Shown in pieces: positions 1 to 7,961 of a DNA stretch of 64,000 nucleotides. The stretch is taken from positions 154,798 to 218,797 of the forward strand of contig NZ_CAAHFG010000004.1 in the NCBI RefSeq assembly GCF_900890425.1. Direction: 5' to 3'. This stretch comes from Pontiella desulfatans (GTDB lineage: Bacteria; Verrucomicrobiota; Kiritimatiellia; Kiritimatiellales; Pontiellaceae). Within the stretch, counting starts at the first letter, position 1; every line of letters starts with the position of its first letter. The position numbers and the translations under genes were made by a program. The notes under the pieces were generated by a model. It made no database searches and was not told the origin of the DNA. It worked only from the letters and a program-made list of their open reading frames with translations.

Positions 1-1
1 A

Positions 2-742
2 GAGTACACCTTCCGCGACACGATCTACTTCATCGCCTTCGATGGGGAGGAAAAGGGGCTGGCGGGCTCCACGCATTTCGTCGATACGCACACCACCGAT
101 GATCCATCCGAAACCAACGCCATCCTCCGCTCAACCATTGAGGGCATGATCAGCGTGGACATGATTGCCTTCAATCTGGACACCACACCGGACACGCTCC
201 ATGTGGAGGCGGATCCGAACCCGGTGCGCAACGGGCTTATCCAAGCCATAACGAACCACACCGGCATAGGGATCATCGAGTTGCCTCACATAGGGGCAAG
301 CGATCATGCCCCGTTCCATGATGCAGGAATTGATACGGTACTCATTTTTGAGGGCGATTTCATGGATTTGTCCACGGGCTACCCACTAATCCTGAATACC
401 ATCATGCATTCCGACATGGACTCGACCGATACGCCGGGCGTGATGGACTACGACATCTGCACAGAAGTATCCAGGGCCATCGCCCACTTCCTCTGCGACC
501 AGGCCGGCGTCATCCCCCCGGCCACGCTCGAACCGGCCATCGAAGGTGAAAGCACGCTTGAAGTCCGCTGGCAGTCCAGTCCGGGCGTCGATTATACATT
601 GTATGGGGCCGACAGCCTCCTGCAGACCAACGGCTGGGATTTCATCCAACACATTCCGGCAACGAACACAACGACCGAACTCGCCGTCGAGCTGGATCTG
701 ACCACCGTTACACAACGCATGTTCAAGGTTCTGGGCGAGTAG
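2..742 (+). CDS. Secreted M28-family zinc aminopeptidase, 3' portion
   Basis: The reading frame is open from base 2, so the gene begins outside the window. It reads EYTFRDTIYFIAFDGEEKGL at once. The DGEE pair supplies the catalytic Glu and a zinc-ligand Glu of M28 di-zinc peptidases. VDMIAFN gives the later Asp ligand and GASDHAPF the last His ligand, so the catalytic half is complete. About 75 residues follow the peptidase fold (from PPATLEPAIEGE) and end in a beta-rich tail of the form W..SPG.DYTLY...MFKV. The three protease genes just downstream carry a comparable tail, which suggests an extracytoplasmic enzyme with a surface or sorting domain. The signal peptide lies upstream of the window and cannot be seen. 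The family call is firm; the substrate is unknown. Confidence 0.85.
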   Translation, partial: EYTFRDTIYFIAFDGEEKGLAGSTHFVDTHTTDDPSETNAILRSTIEGMISVDMIAFNLDTTPDTLHVEADPNPVRNGLIQAITNHTGIGIIELPHIGASDHAPFHDAGIDTVLIFEGDFMDLSTGYPLILNTIMHSDMDSTDTPGVMDYDICTEVSRAIAHFLCDQAGVIPPATLEPAIEGESTLEVRWQSSPGVDYTLYGADSLLQTNGWDFIQHIPATNTTTELAVELDLTTVTQRMFKVLGE

Positions 743-779
743 GTATTGCCCCGCGCACCGGATGTTGTAAAGTGGGCCG

Positions 780-2789
780 ATGATTTCCCTCGATCCAGTG
801 CCGACCCCGCAGGCCGCAAAAATATCCGACCAGTTCTTTGAACCGGGCGGACTCTTCGAGCAGCACTGCACCGGAAGCGGGATCGATTTCGAGCTACGCC
901 CGCAGCAGCAAAAGATGGCGCGCGCCGTGGCCGATGCGGGCGGTTTCGGCCACCACCTCGCGGTCGAGGCCGGCACCGGGGTCGGCAAAAGCTTCGCCTA
1001 CCTCGTGCCCCAGATCCTCACCGCGCTCGAACACGAAACCCGCTGCGTCATCGCCACCTACACGATCACCTTGCAGGAACAGCTGATGCACAAGGACATC
1101 CCCTTCGTGCGCGAAGCCCTCGGCCGCGACTTCAAGGCGGTCATGGTGAAGGGCCGCTCGAACTATCTCTGCCTGCTGCGCCTCCAGCGCGCGCGCCGCA
1201 CCAGCGGCGACCTGTTCGATGCCACCCGCGAGGGACAGCTCGACGCCATCTACGCGGCCGCCCAGGCCAGGAAGCTGGGCGATGGCTCCTACCAGGAACT
1301 CGACGAACAGCCCGACCACGAGGTCTGGGGCGCCATCTGCGCCGAGCACGGCAACTGCCCCGGCAAGCGCTGCCCGTTCCATAAGGAGTGCTACTACATC
1401 AACGCCCGGCAGGAGATGCAGAACGCGCAGGTGCTGGTGGTGAACCACTCGCTCTTCTTTTCCGAGCTGGCGCTGCGCGCCGAGGGCGCCGCGATGCTGC
1501 CGCCCTATGGCTATGTCGTCTTCGACGAAGCGCACCAGATGGAGCACGTCGCCTCGTCGCACCTCGGCATCCGCCTTTCGCTCTACCAGATCGACTACTG
1601 GCTGCGCCGCCTGCATTCCGAAAAGCGGCGCGGCCTGCTTTCCGTGCTCAAGGACGGCAAGGGCACCTTCATGGTCGACCAGATCCGCGAGTCGGCGGAT
1701 CGGTTTTTCGAGGCCATCAGGGACCACTTCAAGCTGGGCCCCCAGAAAACCCAGCAGCGCGTCTTCGACCCCCCGCCCATCGAAACCGACCTCCCGCTAA
1801 AGATCACCAATCTCTGCATCCATCTCAAAACCGTTACGCAGACCACCGACAACGAGGATACGCAATCGGAGGTCAAATCGCTCCGCAACAAGGGGCTCGA
1901 GCTGCGCGACACCATCGAATCGTTTCTGAAGCAGTCGCTGGAGGGGCAGGTCTATTGGGTCGAGGTGCAGGGGCGCCGCCGCCTGCCGGTGCTCTATTCC
2001 GCACCGGTCGATGTTGGCCCGATCCTGCGCGAAGTGCTGTTCGAGGAAATCCCCTGCGTCATCATGACCAGCGCCACGCTGGCCGTCGGCAACAGCCTGG
2101 AATATTTCCGCCACCGCATCGGCGCGGACGAATGCCAGGAGCTGCGCGTGGGTTCGCCGTTCGACTATTCCCGCCAGATGCAGGTGCAGATCCCCATCAA
2201 TATGCCGCCGCCCTCCGCGAACAATTTCGAGGAAAAGGCCGTAAGCGCCATCAAGCACTTCGTGAACGAAAGCCGGGGCCGCGCCTTCGTGCTCTTCACC
2301 AACGCCCGCTTCATGCGGAAGGTGGCCGACGAGCTGCGCTTCGACTTTGAGCTCGAGGGCTACGAATTCCTCGTGCAGGGCTCCGGCACACCGCCCAAGA
2401 CCATGCTTGAAAAATTCCGCAACCACGATGCGGCGGTGCTGTTCGGCCTCGACCGCTTCTGGATGGGCGTCGATGTGCAGGGCGAGGCGCTGAGCAACGT
2501 CATCATCACCCGCCTGCCCTTCGCCGTGCCCGACCACCCGTTGATCGAGGCCCGTTTCGAGGCCATCGAAAAGCGCGGGGGAAACCCGTTCAAGGAATAT
2601 TCCCTGCCCGAGGCCGTGCTCAAGTTCCGCCAGGGCGTTGGCCGCCTCATCCGCAGCGGCAGCGACTTTGGAACGGTCACGATCCTCGACAGCCGGGTCT
2701 GCAACCAGTGGTATGGCCGCCTCTTCCTCGAATCGATCGAGGACTGCCCCATCGAACAGGTCGAAGTGCCGGGGCTGGGGGACGATTAG
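780..2789 (+). CDS. dinG: DinG/Rad3-like iron-sulphur DNA helicase (XPD superfamily)
   Basis: 669 aa ATP-dependent superfamily 2 helicase, probably 5'-3' on DNA. Walker A is EAGTGVGKS (Lys about 70) and the Walker B box is VVFDEAH (residues 247-252). GRSNYLC supplies Cys131, and Cys193, Cys198 and Cys204 complete the four-cysteine Fe-S pocket typical of DinG. The C-terminal helicase half carries MTSATL and the arginine-finger motif VGRLIRS. The length is near that of bacterial DinG (about 700 aa), and no exonuclease domain is attached. The ATG at 780 is 37 bp after the peptidase stop. By family knowledge it would resolve R-loops or forked structures. YoaA-type function cannot be separated from DinG by reading alone, so the gene symbol is provisional. 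Confidence 0.9.
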   Translation: MISLDPVPTPQAAKISDQFFEPGGLFEQHCTGSGIDFELRPQQQKMARAVADAGGFGHHLAVEAGTGVGKSFAYLVPQILTALEHETRCVIATYTITLQEQLMHKDIPFVREALGRDFKAVMVKGRSNYLCLLRLQRARRTSGDLFDATREGQLDAIYAAAQARKLGDGSYQELDEQPDHEVWGAICAEHGNCPGKRCPFHKECYYINARQEMQNAQVLVVNHSLFFSELALRAEGAAMLPPYGYVVFDEAHQMEHVASSHLGIRLSLYQIDYWLRRLHSEKRRGLLSVLKDGKGTFMVDQIRESADRFFEAIRDHFKLGPQKTQQRVFDPPPIETDLPLKITNLCIHLKTVTQTTDNEDTQSEVKSLRNKGLELRDTIESFLKQSLEGQVYWVEVQGRRRLPVLYSAPVDVGPILREVLFEEIPCVIMTSATLAVGNSLEYFRHRIGADECQELRVGSPFDYSRQMQVQIPINMPPPSANNFEEKAVSAIKHFVNESRGRAFVLFTNARFMRKVADELRFDFELEGYEFLVQGSGTPPKTMLEKFRNHDAAVLFGLDRFWMGVDVQGEALSNVIITRLPFAVPDHPLIEARFEAIEKRGGNPFKEYSLPEAVLKFRQGVGRLIRSGSDFGTVTILDSRVCNQWYGRLFLESIEDCPIEQVEVPGLGDD

Positions 2790-2920
2790 AGCATTTCACG
2801 AATGAAATGCCGCAACCTGATGGAGGGACCGGTTCCACCCGGTCTTCCATTCGAGCGGGTTCAGTCGGGGTGGAACCCGACCCTCCACTTTTCTACGGCA
2901 TCTCATTCGTGAACCGCTCT
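2788..2920. repeat. 133-bp imperfect palindrome (REP/MITE-like) between convergent genes
   Basis: Outer arms at 2788-2812 and 2896-2920 are inverted copies with few mismatches: AGAGCATTTCACGAATGAAA against TCTCATTCGTGAACCGCTCT. Inside them a second pair pairs as TGGAGGGACCGGTTCCACC against GGTGGAACCCGACCCTCCA. The element starts inside the dinG stop codon and ends 2 bp before the stop of the minus-strand protease. It could therefore act as a bidirectional terminator or be a mobilised REP-type element. A RAYT transposase is present at 55748-56749. Confidence 0.75.
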
Positions 2921-2922
2921 AG

Positions 2923-5085
2923 TCAGTCATCCATCCTCACGTCGATCTTGTAGTATTGGCCGAAACCGACGTGCTCCACGGAGTCGGTGAAGCTGTTGAT
3001 GGGCCAGCGGAGCTCCCCGGAAATGTTGGAGAACGGGAGATATTTCAAGTGGTAGGTCCAATAGACGTTGTAGACGCGGCCGGGCATGCTGTTCCATTCC
3101 ACGACGAAGGGCGGATGGCCGTCCACGGGCTGCAGCGACTCCACCGCGGCAATCCCGAATACGGAAGCGGGGTCGGTTGGATCGGTGCCGGCAATGTATT
3201 CGGCCAGGTTGTCGTAGCCATCGCCATCCGCATCGGCGGCGGCTTCGCCGCCGGTTGCGCTGGCAAAGAAACCCGCCTCCCAATTGTCCGGCAGGCCATC
3301 CCCATCCTGGTCGGCCATGAGGCCGCTGGTCAGCAAGGAATAGTGCTGGGTTCCATTCTGCAAAGCGCCCTCATGATCGACGGTGATCGTGTAGTGGCCA
3401 CTTTCCGGAAACCCGATGTAGACCTGCTCCACGTTATCCACCTGGTTTTTCGCATGGGCGGTTGCATTGGCCTCCGGATCTTCGTAGCTCAATTGGAAGG
3501 GATGGAAGGTGCCTCCCGGACCGGTCACCTTGAGATCGAGATCGTTGACCAAGGCCGGGGTTCGGCTGTCGTGTTCCCAGGTTGAAGCCCCGGGCGGATC
3601 CGTCCAGCACAACGTCACCCGCACCGGCCCGCTGCCATCGGCATAGCAGACGTAGGCGTTGGATTCGTTGGTGGAGGACAGCTTGGCTTCCGTCAGCCGG
3701 ACGGGATTTCCGTTGGAATAGTCCGCAAGCAGCTGCCCGGCCTTCAGGGTGTTCATCAGGCCCCAGCCAAACTGGTAGTCGGGGCCGGGGCGACCGAGGT
3801 CGTCCGCCGTATGGATGATCAATGCCTTGAGTGTGCTGGCCCGCATGGCCCCGCCGGGGAAAAGATCGTCGTAATAGTCCACCAGCAGGGCGGCCGATCC
3901 GCAGGCGTTGGGGCTCGACATGCTGGTGCCCGAGCGCGTGGCATAGGCATTGGTTGCGGTCTGGTTGCAGGAATAGAGCTGGTCGCCATTGGCCACGATG
4001 TCCGGCTTGATCCGGCCATCGTCGGCCGGCCCCCAGCTGGTGAAGCCCAGCAGGCTGACATTGGTGAGGGCGCGCTCCCCGTCCACCACGGCATCGGTCA
4101 CGGCCCCGACCGTCAGGATGTTTTTCGCGTTGCCGCGGTAGGGGATCGAGTCGTAGCCGTTTTTATAGGCGCCATCGCCGCCGGGATGGATCGAGGCGTC
4201 GTAGATGGCGTTGGTCCAGGTGGTGCCGCCGTCGGGCGAGTAGTAGACCTTGGAACCTTCGGTCGGGTTGTCGTTGCGCTCGTTTCCGGCCGCTTTGAAC
4301 GGCAGGAAGTAGGGGGCGTTATATACGATGCTGTCCCAGCTGCGCGTATAGGTGTTGTATTGCCCGAAGGCGGCCTCCGCCTCATCCTCATGGATGTCGC
4401 CCCACCAGTGGTAGCCCGACCGGCGCGTCCAGGGATTCGTCCAATAGGCATAGTACCACCCCGAAATGTAGCCGTAGGAATGGTTCGAGAGGTGTAGCTT
4501 GCCCGGCTGCCCCGCGGCGGAGGCGGCGGCGGAAATCATTTCGGAATCGTCGCTGTTCCAGTCGTAGGAATCGATTGCGGCGGAGGGCGCCATTCCCAGC
4601 GCATTGGTCACGATGCCGGAGGCGGCAATGGTTCCACCCACATGGGAGGCATGGTAGTGCGCCGAAACCACGTCCTGGGCCACCACCCGGTTGCCGAACT
4701 CCTGGTGGTTCGTCATCACGCTCCCCCCATCCCAAACCCCCACGACCACCCCCGCCCCATCCACACCGAAAGGCGCCGTATTCCGCACGGCATTCGCCGT
4801 TGTGGATATGGCGGCGTTCTTGTTGAACGTGGTGTTGAAGAGCGGCCGGCCATTCCGCAGGGCCATGATTTCGATGACGTTCCCGCCATCGTCGAACCGT
4901 GGCTCGATGCCCCGTTGCCACGCCCAGGCTTGCGCCTCGGCCTTTTCAAGCGCGGCGCGCCCGGCGGCTTCCTGCGCGCGGGAGGATCGGTCGGCCATGG
5001 CCTGGGCGGCCAGAAAAAACAAGGCCAGCCCCGCGGCTTCCAGGGGTTGGAATCCGGTCGAAGGTCTGGTTCTTCCCGTTTTCAT
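2923..5085 (-). CDS. Secreted subtilisin-like (S8) serine protease with Ca-binding and C-terminal tail domains
   Basis: About 720 aa from the ATG at 5085; a GTG at 5106 would add seven residues. A signal peptide is visible (AAGLALFFLAAQAMA). The S8 triad is intact: Asp in VVVGVWDGGS (about residue 119), His in HASHVGGTIA (about 148) and Ser in SGTSMSSP (about 388), with oxyanion Asn in AAGNERND (about 268). A jelly-roll-like P/pre-C domain follows. Then come two acidic repeats (DQDGDGLPDNWE and DADGDGYDNLAEY), resembling thrombospondin type 3 calcium sites, and a final ~75-residue beta tail ending YYKIDVR. It is the third of three neighbouring minus-strand secreted proteases and shares their tail architecture. 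Probably a surface or extracellular protease; substrate unknown. Confidence 0.9.
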   Translation of the reverse strand: MKTGRTRPSTGFQPLEAAGLALFFLAAQAMADRSSRAQEAAGRAALEKAEAQAWAWQRGIEPRFDDGGNVIEIMALRNGRPLFNTTFNKNAAISTTANAVRNTAPFGVDGAGVVVGVWDGGSVMTNHQEFGNRVVAQDVVSAHYHASHVGGTIAASGIVTNALGMAPSAAIDSYDWNSDDSEMISAAASAAGQPGKLHLSNHSYGYISGWYYAYWTNPWTRRSGYHWWGDIHEDEAEAAFGQYNTYTRSWDSIVYNAPYFLPFKAAGNERNDNPTEGSKVYYSPDGGTTWTNAIYDASIHPGGDGAYKNGYDSIPYRGNAKNILTVGAVTDAVVDGERALTNVSLLGFTSWGPADDGRIKPDIVANGDQLYSCNQTATNAYATRSGTSMSSPNACGSAALLVDYYDDLFPGGAMRASTLKALIIHTADDLGRPGPDYQFGWGLMNTLKAGQLLADYSNGNPVRLTEAKLSSTNESNAYVCYADGSGPVRVTLCWTDPPGASTWEHDSRTPALVNDLDLKVTGPGGTFHPFQLSYEDPEANATAHAKNQVDNVEQVYIGFPESGHYTITVDHEGALQNGTQHYSLLTSGLMADQDGDGLPDNWEAGFFASATGGEAAADADGDGYDNLAEYIAGTDPTDPASVFGIAAVESLQPVDGHPPFVVEWNSMPGRVYNVYWTYHLKYLPFSNISGELRWPINSFTDSVEHVGFGQYYKIDVRMDD

Positions 5086-5154
5086 CGAATATTCGCTCAA
5101 TGCCACCTATGGGTAGATAGACACCGGACATCCGGGAACATTCAAAATCGGGAC

Positions 5155-5394
5155 TCAGTCGAAGGGCAGCGTGATGGCCTCGCCGAAGGGCGTCCCGACC
5201 AGGGCCGTGATCTCGAACAGCATGGCATCGCCCCGCTCTTCCAAAGGCCGGGCCGGTTGCCGTGTTCCGGCCTCCGCCACCAACGCGGGCCTGGGGGGCG
5301 GAACGAGGGCGGGTGTATTCAAATTCAGTATCCCGGCGACAGAAAGCACCAATCCCGCGGAAACAATTGTACCAATGGCAATCATAAGCAACAT
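5155..5394 (-). CDS. Small hypothetical single-pass membrane or secreted protein
   Basis: 79 aa, not recognised. I start it at the ATG at 5394 because GGAAGAGG lies about ten bases upstream; the frame stays open nine codons further without a better site. The first 25 residues (MLLMIAIGTIVSAGLVLSVA) form a hydrophobic helix. A Pro-rich stretch (ALVPPPRPALV) and a short beta-like C-terminus (GTPFGEAITLPFD) follow. It sits between two S8 protease genes on the same strand, 69 bp upstream of the second, so it could be co-transcribed as a helper or propeptide-like factor. That role is inference only. It could also be a chance frame. Confidence 0.45.
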   Translation of the reverse strand: MLLMIAIGTIVSAGLVLSVAGILNLNTPALVPPPRPALVAEAGTRQPARPLEERGDAMLFEITALVGTPFGEAITLPFD

Positions 5395-5509
5395 GCAACC
5401 GGAACCTCTTCCGGCCAGCACTCGCTATAGATAGCCGCTTTTGTGCCAATAGTAAAGGTTTCTTGTGCCCTTCGCACGGAGTACAGCGAGATATCCCCCG
5501 CGCGCAGAT

Positions 5510-5547
5510 GCCACGCATCTTACGACGGCCGTGGCGAGATGCGTGGC
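5510..5547. repeat. Perfect 11-bp inverted repeat, terminator- or REP-like
   Basis: GCCACGCATCT at 5510-5520 pairs exactly with AGATGCGTGGC at 5537-5547 across a 16-base loop. It lies about 70 bp beyond the stop of the upstream S8 protease (minus strand) and before the small membrane ORF. No T-run follows on either strand, so a classic intrinsic terminator is not supported. mRNA stabilisation or a REP-type palindrome is equally possible. Confidence 0.55.
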
Positions 5548-5618
5548 GCCATTTTGGGCAGGCCGGTTCTGGTGCTTGGAACAAGAGCGGCCAAGGGGAA
5601 GTCGGATCCGCAGGAAAC

Positions 5619-7721
5619 CTACTCGCCGATCTTCACGTCCACCCGGTAGAAGATGGGGGAAACCGCATGGCTCACCGTGTCGGTGTAGCTGTTTTGGGAG
5701 GAGGGCAGATCCGTTGCATCCGGGAATGGAGCGAAGTCCACATATTTCAGGTTGTAGGTATAGCTGACGCTATAAACGCGCCCCTCTTCCGTTGTCCAGT
5801 TGACAACAAACGGCGTGCCGCCGGTGTGGTTGGCGGAATAGGAGGTGACCTTGAAAACGGAATTGGGATTGTTGGGAAGGGTGCCGGCAATATATTCGGT
5901 CAGGTTGTCGGTGCCATCGCCGTCGGAATCGGCGGTCGCCACTGCGCCCGTCGTACTGGAGAAATATTGCTGCTCCCAATAGTCGGGCATCTGGTCGCCA
6001 TCGGAGTCGGAAGAAACGCCATCGATAAACAGGGAATAGCGTTGGGTTCCGCCGGACAGGGAAGAGCCTTCATAGTTGATGGTGATGGTGTAGATGCCGG
6101 GCGTCGGGCTGGCCACGTAGATTTGCTCCACATTGTCGACATCGTTGTCGCCGGTGGTTGCCGTTGCAGCAGGGCTCGCGTAGCTGAGCGTGTAGGGATA
6201 GCGCGTGCCCCCCGGCCCGGTGATGGTCAGATCGAGGTCGTTCACCAAGGCGGGCGTTCTGATATCGTCGCCGGATTGCGCGGTACCGGGCGGGTCTGTC
6301 CAACAGAGGGTGACCCGGAAGGGTTCCCCCGATGCGGAAACCACAAAACTATCGGACGGATTGGCCGTCGATGAGAGAGAATCCTCCCGCAAGCGATTCA
6401 GGCTGCCGGAGGCATAGTCTTCCAGCAACTGGGCCGCCGCCAAGGTATTCATCAGCCCCCAGCCATATTGGTAGTCGGGGCCGGCTCGACCAAGATCGGT
6501 CGCGGTGTGGATGATCAACCCCTTAAGCGTGCTCGCCCGCATGGCGCCGCCCGAAAACAATTCCTTGTAGTATTCCACCAGCAGCGCCGCCGACCCGCAG
6601 GCACTGGGCGAAGACATGCTGGTTCCGCTCAATGTGGTATAGTCCGAATCGTCGTCATCATCCGTTGAATACAGCTGATAGCCATTGGCGACGATATCCG
6701 GCTTGATGCGCCCATCGTCGGCCGGGCCCCAGCTGGTAAAACTGGTATAGGTCCCTGCGGAAGGATAGCGATTCCCCCCCGAGACCGCGTCATTGACCGC
6801 CCCGACGGTCATCACGTTTTTCCCGATCGCCTCGTGGGAGATAATGTCGTACCCCCCCTTGTAATAGCCGTCGCCCACAGGGCTGCTGCTTGATGTCCCG
6901 TCGGTTCGATCATTGCCGGATGACCAAAATGGCAAATAGTACTGGGCATTGTACAAGACCTGGTCGACCGTGCGCGCCTCTGAATTGTATTGCCCGAATT
7001 CGTCGCGGTTGTCGTAGAAGGTCCCCTGCGTCCAGCCTACGCCCTGGCCGTAGGAATGGTTGGAGAGATAGATCTTGTTTCCGGTCTGCCCCGGCGCGGT
7101 GGCGGCGGCGGTGGTCATTTCCGAAATATCGGAATTCCAATAGTAGGAGTGGATGCTGGCCGAAGGCGCCATGCCCTTGGCATTCGTCTGCACGCCCTTT
7201 GCCCCGATAGTTCCGGCCACGTGGGTGGCATGGTAGTGGGTGGTGGTGTAGCCGTCTTTTACCACCGCCCGGCCACTGTCGAACTCCTGGTGCGAAGTTC
7301 TGACGGCACCGGCATCCCACACGCCCACATTGATCCCCGCTCCATCGAGGTTATAGGGCGCCGTGGTGCGCACCTTGTTTGCGGCGGAGGAGATCGCGGC
7401 ATTGGAGTTGTGCGTAATGTAGTAGACAGGTTTTCCGTTTCGCACCGCCATCAGCTCCATGACCTGGCGTCCGTCATCAACACGCATTGGCTTGTTGTTC
7501 GCCAGGGCCCAAACCCTTGCCGCTTCCTTGTCGGTAGAAGCCTTTTCGGCCAGCTGGAGGGCAAAGGCCTCGCGTTCGAAAGGCTTCTCTTCGAAAAGAG
7601 AAATCTGCTGAGCCTGGGATGCCGACGCTGCCATCAACAGAGCCCCGATCAATCTATGTGTATGATTTCGCATGGTTAAATTAAATACACGCGTTCCTTC
7701 GATAGCACGATTATAAAACAT
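5619..7721 (-). CDS. Secreted subtilisin-like (S8) serine protease, second copy of the family
   Basis: About 700 aa. The start at 7721 is preferred for GGAAGGTGAG about ten bases upstream. An ATG at 7673 (MRNHTHRLIGALLMAASASQ) would give a shorter, more normal signal peptide. The triad is intact: Asp in INVGVWDAGA (about 136), His in HATHVAGTIGA (about 167) and Ser in SGTSMSSPSA (about 368), with Asn in WSSGNDRTDG. An unusual acidic insert (STDDDDDSDY) precedes the catalytic Ser. The C-terminus repeats the layout of the neighbouring S8 protease: DSDGDQMPDYWE, DSDGDGTDNLTEY, then a tail ending IFYRVDVKIGE. The two S8 proteins are clear paralogues. The gene begins about 60 bp beyond a decayed pheT tail. 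Confidence 0.9.
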   Translation of the reverse strand: MFYNRAIEGTRVFNLTMRNHTHRLIGALLMAASASQAQQISLFEEKPFEREAFALQLAEKASTDKEAARVWALANNKPMRVDDGRQVMELMAVRNGKPVYYITHNSNAAISSAANKVRTTAPYNLDGAGINVGVWDAGAVRTSHQEFDSGRAVVKDGYTTTHYHATHVAGTIGAKGVQTNAKGMAPSASIHSYYWNSDISEMTTAAATAPGQTGNKIYLSNHSYGQGVGWTQGTFYDNRDEFGQYNSEARTVDQVLYNAQYYLPFWSSGNDRTDGTSSSSPVGDGYYKGGYDIISHEAIGKNVMTVGAVNDAVSGGNRYPSAGTYTSFTSWGPADDGRIKPDIVANGYQLYSTDDDDDSDYTTLSGTSMSSPSACGSAALLVEYYKELFSGGAMRASTLKGLIIHTATDLGRAGPDYQYGWGLMNTLAAAQLLEDYASGSLNRLREDSLSSTANPSDSFVVSASGEPFRVTLCWTDPPGTAQSGDDIRTPALVNDLDLTITGPGGTRYPYTLSYASPAATATTGDNDVDNVEQIYVASPTPGIYTITINYEGSSLSGGTQRYSLFIDGVSSDSDGDQMPDYWEQQYFSSTTGAVATADSDGDGTDNLTEYIAGTLPNNPNSVFKVTSYSANHTGGTPFVVNWTTEEGRVYSVSYTYNLKYVDFAPFPDATDLPSSQNSYTDTVSHAVSPIFYRVDVKIGE

Positions 7722-7778
7722 GTTCGTTTTTCTCACCTTCCCTTACGAAGCACCGTGTTGCCGTCCTACGCAATCGTC

Positions 7779-7921
7779 CAGCTCCTGGTGCACCTTGCAA
7801 AACTTCGTGTCGGTCAGGGTCGCTTCTCGGAGCGGTATACAAAGGTGTATGCCAAGCTCTTGTTTTCCTTCTCGATACCTTTGCCTTGGTAGACATCGAA
7901 CAGGCCGAAACATTCAAGATT
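7779..7921 (-). pseudogene. Remnant of the pheT 3' end (duplicated, frameshifted)
   Basis: This stretch aligns with 9996-10138, the last codons of the intact pheT, with roughly four bases in five identical and one single-base gap. On the minus strand it reads NLECFGLFDVYQGKGIEK and then AYTFVYRSEK, matching the PheT C-terminal anticodon-binding domain. A one-base deletion then shifts the frame, after which TLTDTKFCKVHQEL is readable in another frame. It has no start and no intact product. It sits between the metalloprotease stop (7962) and the next S8 protease, so the metalloprotease gene is bracketed by two pheT ends. Confidence 0.85.
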
Positions 7922-7961
7922 CCTTTTGCCCCTTGCATCTTCGCCAGCTGCCGCAGGTGTT

